The notes under the pieces were generated by a model. The model made no database searches. It saw only the letters and a list, made by a program, of their open reading frames with translations, and was not told the DNA's origin. 8,441 bases of DNA from an uncultured Pseudomonadota bacterium (GTDB lineage: Bacteria; Pseudomonadota; Alphaproteobacteria; Rs-D84): positions 1 to 8,441 of the forward strand of contig CAMZFU010000038.1 of the NCBI GenBank assembly GCA_947306185.1, given 5' to 3'. Both the position numbers and the translations under genes were made by a program. Shown piece by piece: positions 1 to 4,608 of this stretch (position 1 is the first letter of the stretch; each line of letters starts with the position of its first letter).

Positions 1-116
1 GTCGCAAGATAAGATATCCCCATGAGTTCAGTTCTAGACTAGGACATTGATAGGCCGCACGTGTAAGCCCTGTGAGGGGTTTAGCCTAGCGGTACTAATC
101 GAACCATTGACTTTTT
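1..116 (+). rRNA. rrl: 23S ribosomal RNA, 3' end (partial)
   Basis: This is the last part of the large-subunit rRNA, cut by the window start. The segments TTGATAGGCC, GTGTAAGC and GGTACTAAT-GAACC are the conserved blocks seen near the 3' end of bacterial 23S genes (domain VI, helices 98-101). The exact mature end is not visible because the 5' end of the gene, which pairs with it, lies outside the window; 110-118 is the likely range. A 5S gene follows about 80 bases later in the usual 23S-5S order, with no tRNA in between. Confidence 0.93.
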
Positions 117-120
117 ATCT

Positions 121-145
121 TATCGTTTGGTTTTGCCAAACGATA
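121..145 (+). other. 23S-5S spacer stem-loop
   Basis: TATCGTTTGG (121-130) pairs perfectly with CCAAACGATA (136-145) around the five-base loop TTTTG. It sits directly after the 23S end. No T-run follows and 5S lies downstream, so it is more likely an rRNA processing or stabilising hairpin than a terminator. Function is inferred; the pairing is seen directly. Confidence 0.6.
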
Positions 146-187
146 TGCTTGAAGAGAACGTTTTATGTTGATATAGTTACGATGTTC

Positions 188-325
188 TTTGGGTTTAATT
201 CTGGTGATTATAGAGCGGGAGTCACCCTCTGTTCCATTCCGAACCAGACAGGGAAAAGCCGTATCGCCGATGGTACTTTGGCTTAAGCCACGGAAGAGTA
301 GGTCGTCGCCAGAATTAAACCCAAA
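188..325 (+). other. Extended 5S precursor stem (17 bp)
   Basis: TTTGGGTTTAATTCTGG at 188-204 is the exact reverse complement of 309-325, giving 17 uninterrupted base pairs that enclose the 5S gene. Helix I of mature 5S explains only the inner 6-8 pairs. The outer part must be removed during maturation and looks like a double-stranded precursor stalk for endonuclease processing. Confidence 0.7.
199..314 (+). rRNA. rrf: 5S ribosomal RNA
   Basis: The gene is recognised from the CTGGTGATTATAG start, the TTCCATTCCGAAC loop, CGCCGATGGTACT in the second half, and a 3' end (GTCGCCAGAA) that pairs back to the 5' end as helix I. The length of about 116 bases is normal for 5S. Mature ends are approximate because the terminal helix continues well beyond the expected 5S ends. 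It is co-transcribed with the 23S gene upstream and ends at the terminator at 346-368. Confidence 0.93.
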
Positions 326-345
326 TGTGGCATAAAAACCGTTTT

Positions 346-368
346 AACCGCCCATGTGGCGGTTTTTT
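346..368 (+). terminator. Intrinsic terminator of the rRNA operon
   Basis: AACCGCC (346-352) and GGCGGTT (358-364) form a 7 bp GC-rich stem with loop CATGT, running into six T's (363-368). It lies about 30 bases after 5S. Its stem core matches the terminators at 657, 1493 and 2149. Confidence 0.88.
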
Positions 369-405
369 AAACCTAAAAATATGTAATAAATAAGGGAGTT
401 TTTAA

Positions 406-597
406 ATGAAAATCGTATCAAAGGGGTCAAAAACCTTTATACAAACCTATAACCCGATAAACATAGCGGTTGTTGAAAAAAATACTGGAAACCAGATTGT
501 GTATCGGTTTTACCCAACCGCAGACCAAATGCCAACGGCGGACAAGTCATCATATTATGCCGCATTGCGCATGGCACATCGCGTGCGTGGTGCATAG
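406..597 (+). CDS. Small hypothetical protein, 63 aa
   Basis: I do not recognise the family. The ATG at 406 follows a good ribosome binding site (AAGGGAG, 392-398) at 7 bases, and the ORF is followed about 60 bases later by a strong terminator, so it has the layout of a real one-gene unit. The product is basic and soluble-looking, without a signal peptide or membrane segment. It is rich in Tyr, Thr and Ala; residues 20-40 contain alternating hydrophobic stretches (INIAVVEK, QIVYRFY) suggesting short beta strands. No clear promoter lies between the rRNA terminator and the start: the gap is only 37 bases, so transcription may come from read-through of the rRNA operon. It ends in TAG, the only one seen among the genes here. 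Real coding status is likely but not certain. Confidence 0.6.
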   Translation: MKIVSKGSKTFIQTYNPINIAVVEKNTGNQIVYRFYPTADQMPTADKSSYYAALRMAHRVRGA

Positions 598-656
598 CAC
601 GATAATGTGTGCAGTTAACGCAATCGCAACATAAATAATTATAAACAAGATATGTC

Positions 657-680
657 ACCGCCCGTTTGGGCGGTTTTTTT
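657..680 (+). terminator. Intrinsic terminator after the 63-aa ORF
   Basis: ACCGCCC (657-663), loop GTTT, GGGCGGT (668-674), then a T-run to 680. This is a perfect 7 bp stem. The promoter of the next gene starts two bases beyond it, which separates the two units cleanly. Confidence 0.88.
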
Positions 681-681
681 A

Positions 682-710
682 TTGATTATTATTTGGGTTG
701 TATTTATAAT
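682..710 (+). promoter_or_regulatory. Sigma-70-type promoter for the 738 methyltransferase gene
   Basis: TTGATT (682-687) and a perfect TATAAT (705-710) are 17 bases apart. Transcription would begin near 717, giving a leader of about 20 bases that carries the AAGGAG site used by the ATG at 738. Confidence 0.65.
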
Positions 711-737
711 ATCAGCCATATAAAAAGGAGAGTGTTT

Positions 738-1490
738 ATGAAAACTTTTGTTTGGGCATTAATAGTTGTTTTATTAATTGTTTTAGGCACTGTTTTTTTC
801 TTTAACAATAATAAAGGCACCAATTCTGCGAATACAGTGACGGGTGAATGGTATTGGGAGAAATTTAGCGAAGAAGAAATTCAATCTTGGTCAAAATCAT
901 TCATGGTTGAAACGGGCGAAGTAATACGAAAATGGCAAGAGGCCGGTGTTAAACGCATGTTGGATGTTGGTGCCGGCCAAGGGCATTATTCAATGCGCTT
1001 TGCACGTAATGGTTTTGATGTGGATGCATTGGATATAAACGAATTTAGTATGCAACGGTTGGATAGATTGGCAAAGGAACAGAACCTTAATATAAAAACG
1101 GTTACGGCGGATGCACGTAAAATGCCATATGACGATAATACGTTTGATGGGGTAATTGCGATTCAGATTATAAACCTTGCGGGGTGTGATAATGTTGTGC
1201 CGATGCTTAATGAAATTTGCCGTGTGTTAAAGCCAAATGGTCAGGTTTGGTTCACATTGGATGCGATGGAAAATATGGATGTAAAGCATGATGATAGTGA
1301 TAAAAGTTCCGCATCTTTGCCAGAAGATAGATATGATACAGAATATTGTTTATTTGATATTGAAAAAATACGCAAAACAATTTTGCCAATGATGGATTTG
1401 AAGCAAATAACAAAAACGACATATATAAACCCCAAGACCACTGAATCCAAAATGACCAAGTATGGTATTATCGGGGTATGTAAAAAGTAA
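738..1490 (+). CDS. Membrane-anchored class I SAM-dependent methyltransferase
   Basis: The product is a 250-aa protein. The start is set at 738 because AAGGAG (725-730) lies 7 bases upstream; an earlier in-frame ATG at 666 falls inside the terminator and before the promoter. Residues 4-22 are a strongly hydrophobic helix (FVWALIVVLLIVLGTVFFF) after a short MKT, so the enzyme is probably tethered to the inner membrane. The Rossmann-fold domain follows: motif I LDVGAGQG (75-82), acidic residue after strand 2 (ALDI, D99), the adenine-contact region ADARKMP (124-130), FDGVIAI (136-142), and RVLKPNG (162-168), typical of the Methyltransf_11/25 group. The substrate cannot be told from sequence; small-molecule, quinone or lipid-type substrates are all possible. 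With N-terminal anchor and no cleavage site, the catalytic side could face either compartment, although SAM is cytoplasmic. It is transcribed alone, between its own promoter and a terminator at 1493. Confidence 0.88.
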   Translation: MKTFVWALIVVLLIVLGTVFFFNNNKGTNSANTVTGEWYWEKFSEEEIQSWSKSFMVETGEVIRKWQEAGVKRMLDVGAGQGHYSMRFARNGFDVDALDINEFSMQRLDRLAKEQNLNIKTVTADARKMPYDDNTFDGVIAIQIINLAGCDNVVPMLNEICRVLKPNGQVWFTLDAMENMDVKHDDSDKSSASLPEDRYDTEYCLFDIEKIRKTILPMMDLKQITKTTYINPKTTESKMTKYGIIGVCKK

Positions 1491-1492
1491 TT

Positions 1493-1514
1493 ACCGCCCA
1501 AATGGGCGGTTTTT
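1493..1514 (+). terminator. Intrinsic terminator after the 738 methyltransferase gene
   Basis: ACCGCCC (1493-1499), loop AAAT, GGGCGGT (1504-1510), then T's to 1514. The 7 bp arms are identical to those of the terminator at 657. It begins two bases after the stop codon. The minus-strand gene ending at 1513 runs into the same stem, but on that strand the stem is followed by TAATTAC rather than a T-run, so it would terminate weakly. Confidence 0.87.
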
Positions 1515-1773
1515 ATCTGCTTTCGCATTGTTTTGCTATTTTTTGCCGCCTTAAAACTTCACCGTAACTTCTGGGAAATCCAATGGATACAATCTTATTA
1601 CCAATCTGAGTATGTCCTATGTTGATATGCAACAGGCTGCTATATTGTAGGGCATCTTGGTATACAGGGCAATCTTTTTCGTTTTGTTTACACTGGGCAC
1701 AAGGGATAATACTGATTATATTTCCGGTTGGGGCATCTGTAATATTGACATGCATATATTCAATTATCGCCAT
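1513..1773 (-). CDS. Small hypothetical protein with Cys cluster, 86 aa
   Basis: I do not recognise the family. On the minus strand the ATG at 1773 is preceded by AAAAGGA (1786 down to 1780) at 6 bases, a good ribosome binding site that favours this ORF over the plus-strand ORFs covering the same bases, which lack one. The protein has no signal peptide or membrane helix. It has a compact Cys group, CAQCKQNEKDC (C25, C28, C35), plus C83 near the C-terminus, so a metal site or redox role is possible but unproven. The C-terminal 20 residues are basic (LRRQKIAKQCESR). It converges on the methyltransferase gene at 738-1490 and diverges from the small membrane protein at 1900. I found no convincing promoter in the 126 bases upstream. 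Confidence 0.6.
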   Translation of the reverse strand: MAIIEYMHVNITDAPTGNIISIIPCAQCKQNEKDCPVYQDALQYSSLLHINIGHTQIGNKIVSIGFPRSYGEVLRRQKIAKQCESR

Positions 1774-1841
1774 TGTTCATCCTTTTATTTTCATATATTC
1801 ACGACGACTATGGCATATTTCGTTGTAAAAGCAATTTATTT

Positions 1842-1869
1842 TTGACAATACAAACTTTTATTGTACACT
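1842..1869 (+). promoter_or_regulatory. Sigma-70-type promoter for the 1900 gene, with a small dyad
   Basis: A perfect TTGACA (1842-1847) and TACACT (1864-1869) are 16 bases apart, placing transcription start near 1876. The spacer holds an inverted repeat, ACAATA (1845-1850) and TATTGT (1859-1864), which overlaps both promoter elements and could be an operator; in AT-rich DNA it could also be chance. Confidence 0.55.
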
Positions 1870-1899
1870 TGGTTTGGACAGTAACCAAAGGGGGTACAC

Positions 1900-2127
1900 A
1901 TGGAAAAAACTGAAAAAAGAAAACTGACTATTTGGGGCATTGCGATTTTCGCTGGGCTGGTTGCTGCGATAGTCATGGATCAAATGAATCCAAATAAGAA
2001 TCATCGCGAAGTCCCAGAAAGCGATATGCTTAGCCAAAAAACAAATAAGATTAAGCCGTCCAAAATGCAAAATAATGTTGCGAATTGGTTGTTAGCAAAA
2101 AAATTAGAAAAGCCATACGTGGGTTAA
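1900..2127 (+). CDS. Small single-pass membrane protein, 75 aa
   Basis: No family is recognised. The ATG at 1900 follows AAAGGGGG (1887-1894) at 5 bases. A short, very charged N-terminus (MEKTEKRK) precedes a hydrophobic segment at about residues 9-26 (TIWGIAIFAGLVAAIVM), followed by a hydrophilic, Lys/Asn-rich tail of about 48 residues ending in NWLLAKKLEKPYVG. The positive N-terminus predicts N-in topology with the tail in the periplasm. There is no lipobox or clear cleavage site, so it is more likely an anchored protein than a secreted one. It has its own promoter (1842-1869) and terminator (2149-2170), and stands as a one-gene unit. Confidence 0.72.
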   Translation: MEKTEKRKLTIWGIAIFAGLVAAIVMDQMNPNKNHREVPESDMLSQKTNKIKPSKMQNNVANWLLAKKLEKPYVG

Positions 2128-2148
2128 TCAAAAATAATAAACACAATG

Positions 2149-2170
2149 CCGCCTATCTTGGCGGTTTTTT
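2149..2170 (+). terminator. Intrinsic terminator after the 75-aa membrane protein
   Basis: CCGCC (2149-2153), loop TATCTT, GGCGG (2160-2164), then six T's (2165-2170). A G-T pair extends the 5 bp stem by one. It is a shorter version of the stems at 657 and 1493. Confidence 0.82.
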
Positions 2171-2171
2171 G

Positions 2172-2201
2172 TTGCGAAATAATACCTGAACGCGATAGTA
2201 T
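2172..2201 (+). promoter_or_regulatory. Possible promoter for the DNA methyltransferase gene
   Basis: TTGCGA (2172-2177) and TAGTAT (2196-2201) lie 18 bases apart directly after the preceding terminator. Both are imperfect matches. The case rests mainly on position: a gene isolated by a terminator needs a promoter in this 60-base gap. Confidence 0.35.
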
Positions 2202-2229
2202 TACCTGTATGAATATACGGGAATAAAAT

Positions 2230-3336
2230 ATGTCCGATTTAATAAACTTAAATGATGCTTTTTTTCGTGAACAACTTATCACATATATCGGCAACAAGCG
2301 CGGGTTGCTGGGCTTTCTGAATAGTGGAATAGATTTTGTTAAATCAAAACTAAATAAAAATAAAATAATTGCGATGGACGGATTTGCCGGCAGTGGCGTT
2401 GTATCGCGTTTATTAAAATTTCATTGTTCAGAATTATATGTAAATGATTTAGAACGATATTCATACATTGTAAATAAATGCTATTTAACAAATTCATGTG
2501 ATACCGATATGGAATATATAAAACGCACCATGGATGACATAAATAGCATTGAAAACTTGCGCGCCGGTTTTATTACAAAAAATTATGCGCCGATTGATGA
2601 TAATAATATTCAACCAAATGAACGGGTTTTCTATACGCACCGAAATGCAATGTTTTTGGATACGGCCAAAGATTACATATACAAAAATATTTCACCTGAT
2701 ATGCAACATATGTTTTTGGCACCGTTAATTGTTCAGGCATCCATACATACGAATACATCCGGTGTATTCAAGGGGTTTCATAAAAAGGACGGCATCGGCC
2801 ATTTTGGTGGCGGTGGGGAAAATGCGTTGTCGCGTATAATGTCTGATATAACAATGGAAGTGCCGATATTGTGTGATACAGATTGTGAGGTTCATTTGCA
2901 TCAACAGGATATAAATGAATTAGTAAAAGGCGAAAATACATTTGATTTGGTTTATTATGATCCGCCATATAATCAACATCCGTATGGTTCCAATTATTTT
3001 ATGCTAAATATATTGGCGAACGAATCCGAAAATATAGAAATCCAAGATGGTGTTAGTGGTATTACAAAAAATTGGAATCGGTCCGCATATAATAAACGTA
3101 TTCAGGCAATAAAGGCTATGGACGATTTGATCAAAAATACAAAATCAAAATACATACTGATTTCGTATAATAACGAAGGTATCATACCGTTCCAAGATTT
3201 TATGAATATCCTTAGAAAAAATGGCAAGGTTGATGTTTTAGAACAAGAATATAACGCCTATCGTGGCAGTCGCAACCTTGCCGGACGCAGTATCAAGGTC
3301 AAAGAATTGTTAATGGTATTGAATAAAAAAGGTTAA
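2230..3336 (+). CDS. D12-class DNA N6-adenine methyltransferase (orphan)
   Basis: This 368-aa protein would transfer a methyl group from SAM to adenine in a specific DNA sequence. The D12/Dam-type order of motifs is clear: YIGNKRGLL (19-27) matches the N-terminal SAM-site segment, DGFAGSG (50-56) is motif I, VNDLE (71-75) holds the acidic residue after strand 2, and DPPY (244-247) is catalytic motif IV, followed by NQHPYGSNYFML as in the COG3392-type branch. ILISYNNEG (309-317) is a late conserved strand. Length fits a full enzyme. The start at 2230 has only a weak site (ACGGGA, 2217-2222). No restriction endonuclease or specificity gene lies on either side, so it appears to be a solitary methyltransferase; the recognition sequence cannot be read from the protein. 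It is not the CcrM family typical of alphaproteobacteria. The gene looks AT-richer than valS (hand counts of G+C: 14/60 at 2461-2520 and 20/60 at 3061-3120, against 27/60 at 7141-7200), in keeping with acquisition by transfer. Confidence 0.9.
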   Translation: MSDLINLNDAFFREQLITYIGNKRGLLGFLNSGIDFVKSKLNKNKIIAMDGFAGSGVVSRLLKFHCSELYVNDLERYSYIVNKCYLTNSCDTDMEYIKRTMDDINSIENLRAGFITKNYAPIDDNNIQPNERVFYTHRNAMFLDTAKDYIYKNISPDMQHMFLAPLIVQASIHTNTSGVFKGFHKKDGIGHFGGGGENALSRIMSDITMEVPILCDTDCEVHLHQQDINELVKGENTFDLVYYDPPYNQHPYGSNYFMLNILANESENIEIQDGVSGITKNWNRSAYNKRIQAIKAMDDLIKNTKSKYILISYNNEGIIPFQDFMNILRKNGKVDVLEQEYNAYRGSRNLAGRSIKVKELLMVLNKKG

Positions 3337-3356
3337 AATATCAGCCTACTTTATTC

Positions 3357-3384
3357 TTGACAATGTTTTATTTTGTGCTATATT
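3357..3384 (+). promoter_or_regulatory. Sigma-70-type promoter for the 3417 exported protein
   Basis: A perfect TTGACA (3357-3362) and TATATT (3379-3384) are 16 bases apart, placing transcription start near 3391, about 25 bases before the ATG. Confidence 0.7.
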
Positions 3385-3416
3385 ATGGGCATAAAATCTA
3401 AACAAAGGGATAAATT

Positions 3417-3737
3417 ATGAAAAAAGTATGTTTGTTGTCCGCAATTTTTGCGATGGTCGTGGGTACGGCAAATGCCGACTGGCGCACAGTTCGTACAAAT
3501 AATTGTAATCCATCGGCAATGCATCAATTGTTGGAAAGTGAAGCGCGTAAACATCGTGCTGTTATCACAGAAGTTATCTGTGAAGAAAGCCATGTTTTCG
3601 CAGAACCTGTGACGGTTTATGCGCCGGCCCCAGTTCCGGCCCCGGTTGAATATGTGCCATCCCCAATGGAATATATTCCAATTGTTGATTGTGTTCCATA
3701 CCCAACAACATGTGAATATTGTGCAGGTCGTCGTTAA
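3417..3737 (+). CDS. Small exported Cys- and Pro-rich protein, 106 aa
   Basis: I do not recognise the family. The ATG at 3417 follows AAGGGA (3405-3410) at 6 bases. Residues 1-20 are a textbook Sec signal peptide: MKK, a hydrophobic core, then ANA with likely cleavage before D21. The mature protein of about 86 residues has five Cys (C30, C55, C92, C99, C102), which fits a disulfide-bearing periplasmic or surface protein, though the odd number leaves one free. Residues 62-90 are low-complexity Pro/Val/Ala/Tyr sequence with short repeats (APAPVPAPVEYVPSPMEYIP), an extended linker of the kind that spans the periplasm or peptidoglycan. The C-terminus is CEYCAGRR. It has its own strong promoter, and a long stem-loop lies just after the stop. 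Role unknown. Confidence 0.8.
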   Translation: MKKVCLLSAIFAMVVGTANADWRTVRTNNCNPSAMHQLLESEARKHRAVITEVICEESHVFAEPVTVYAPAPVPAPVEYVPSPMEYIPIVDCVPYPTTCEYCAGRR

Positions 3738-3751
3738 TTAATCAAGAGCAA

Positions 3752-3799
3752 AACCCGTAACATAACCGTAAAATATCGTTTTTACGCATGTTGCGGGTT
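3752..3799. other. Long stem-loop after the 3417 gene
   Basis: AACCCGTAACAT (3752-3763) pairs with ATGTTGCGGGTT (3788-3799) over 12 pairs with one G-T. After a small asymmetric internal loop, CGTAAAA (3767-3773) pairs with TTTTACG (3780-3786) around a six-base loop. No T-run follows on the plus strand, so it is not a standard terminator. It could protect the 3' end of the upstream mRNA, act as a bidirectional weak terminator, or be a dispersed palindromic element. Confidence 0.65.
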
Positions 3800-3809
3800 A
3801 TGTTTACCC

Positions 3810-3837
3810 TTGAAAAGAAATAATCAAATGCTATTAT
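3810..3837 (+). promoter_or_regulatory. Sigma-70-type promoter for the zeta-like kinase gene
   Basis: TTGAAA (3810-3815) and TATTAT (3832-3837) are 16 bases apart. Transcription would start near 3843, leaving a leader of about 25 bases before the ATG at 3868. Confidence 0.55.
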
Positions 3838-3867
3838 TATAGTGACGAAAGTGATAATCATTTAGTT

Positions 3868-4521
3868 ATGAAAATACAGACGGAAAGAACTCTTTACTTG
3901 ATTGGCGGTGCAAACGGTGCTGGTAAATCGACGGTTGAATCAATGGTTTTCGGCGAATCTGGTATTACATTTGTTAATGCAGATAATATTGCAAGTGAAA
4001 ACCACCTGGTGCCAAGTTCTACCGAAACAGGAAAAATTTTATTTGAAGAATTAGATCTGGTATTTTCTGCGCATGAATCATTTGTTTATGAAACAACCTT
4101 GTCTGGAAAATATTATAATAAATTGATGCGTCGTGCAAAACAAGAAGGGTACAGCATAGAATTCTTGTATGTATTTCTGCCTTCGGTTGAAACAAATATT
4201 AAACGTGTAAAAAAGCGCTATGAACAAGGTGGCCACAATGTCAAAGAAGAGGTTGTGCGCCGTCGTTGTAAAAAAAGTTTTGCCAATTTTGATGATGCAT
4301 GTAAAAAATCAAATTCGTGGCATGTTTATGACAACAGTGATACTGAACGCAAATGCAGGTTGGTTGCAACGGGTACCGGTGATGCCGTTAATATCGTTGA
4401 TGAAGAGTTATACGCGCGGTTTATGAAATGCAAAGAACGCGCGGTAGCTGAACATTTGGCCGATGTTGAACAGGCGCGTGTGGAACGTCTTGAACGCGCA
4501 GCCAAAAATCTATCAAAATAA
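3868..4521 (+). CDS. Zeta-toxin-like P-loop kinase (COG4185-type), orphan
   Basis: The 217-aa product is a P-loop phosphotransferase of the zeta toxin/AAA_33 group. Walker A is GGANGAGKST (13-22). NAD (37-39) supplies the acidic residue expected to act as general base, ETTLSG (75-80) is the substrate-side signature, and RVKKRYEQGGHNVKEEVVRRR (about 113-133) carries the Arg-rich GGH region typical of the COG4185 branch. Residues 177-217 are a charged, Ala/Glu/Arg-rich helix that may form a coiled coil. Known zeta toxins phosphorylate UDP-N-acetylglucosamine, but many relatives in this branch have no proven substrate, so toxicity here is inference. No antitoxin-like gene is adjacent: the upstream neighbour is an exported protein with its own promoter and the downstream gene is an envelope protein. 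Unlike most genes here the start lacks a good Shine-Dalgarno sequence; the best match, GAAAGTGA, is more than 10 bases away, suggesting weak translation. Only 12 residues precede Walker A, so a later start is unlikely. An AT-only hairpin with seven T's (4515-4534) may act as a poor terminator. Confidence 0.85.
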   Translation: MKIQTERTLYLIGGANGAGKSTVESMVFGESGITFVNADNIASENHLVPSSTETGKILFEELDLVFSAHESFVYETTLSGKYYNKLMRRAKQEGYSIEFLYVFLPSVETNIKRVKKRYEQGGHNVKEEVVRRRCKKSFANFDDACKKSNSWHVYDNSDTERKCRLVATGTGDAVNIVDEELYARFMKCKERAVAEHLADVEQARVERLERAAKNLSK

Positions 4522-4556
4522 TTTTTATTTTTTTCCATTTATATTTCATTTTATGC

Positions 4557-4584
4557 TTGCGTCAAATTCCCGATTTATTATATG
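4557..4584 (+). promoter_or_regulatory. Possible promoter for the 4609-comF unit
   Basis: TTGCGT (4557-4562) and TATATG (4579-4584) are 16 bases apart; TATGAT at 18 bases is an alternative -10. If correct, transcription starts near 4591, which rules out the in-frame ATG at 4582 and supports the start at 4609. Confidence 0.4.
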
Positions 4585-4608
4585 ATTAATTACAGGAAGG
4601 AAAGGAAC

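Noticed and set aside
47..286. Plus-strand ORF of 79 codons across the 23S end and 5S
   Set aside because: It lies entirely on rRNA and spacer sequence and has no ribosome binding site.
437..658. Minus-strand ORF of 73 codons opposite the 406 gene
   Set aside because: Its start falls in the terminator stem at 657 with no ribosome binding site, and the plus-strand gene has better signals.
666..737. N-terminal extension of the methyltransferase to the ATG at 666
   Set aside because: It would start inside the terminator and upstream of the promoter; the AAGGAG at 725-730 clearly serves the ATG at 738.
1619..1845. Two overlapping plus-strand ORFs (69 and 62 codons) in the 1600-1850 region
   Set aside because: They lack ribosome binding sites and have hydrophobic, Cys/Tyr/Ile-rich shadow composition; the minus-strand ORF at 1513-1773 has a proper site.
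3417..4521. Reading the exported protein and the zeta-like kinase as a toxin-antitoxin pair
   Set aside because: The upstream protein has a signal peptide and would be outside the cytoplasm, a 130-base gap with a stem-loop and a promoter separates the genes, and it has no DNA-binding features.
4515..4534. AT-only hairpin with a seven-T run at the end of the kinase gene
   Set aside because: The stem AAAATAA/TTATTTT has no GC pairs and would be too weak to count as a confident terminator; only mentioned under the kinase gene.
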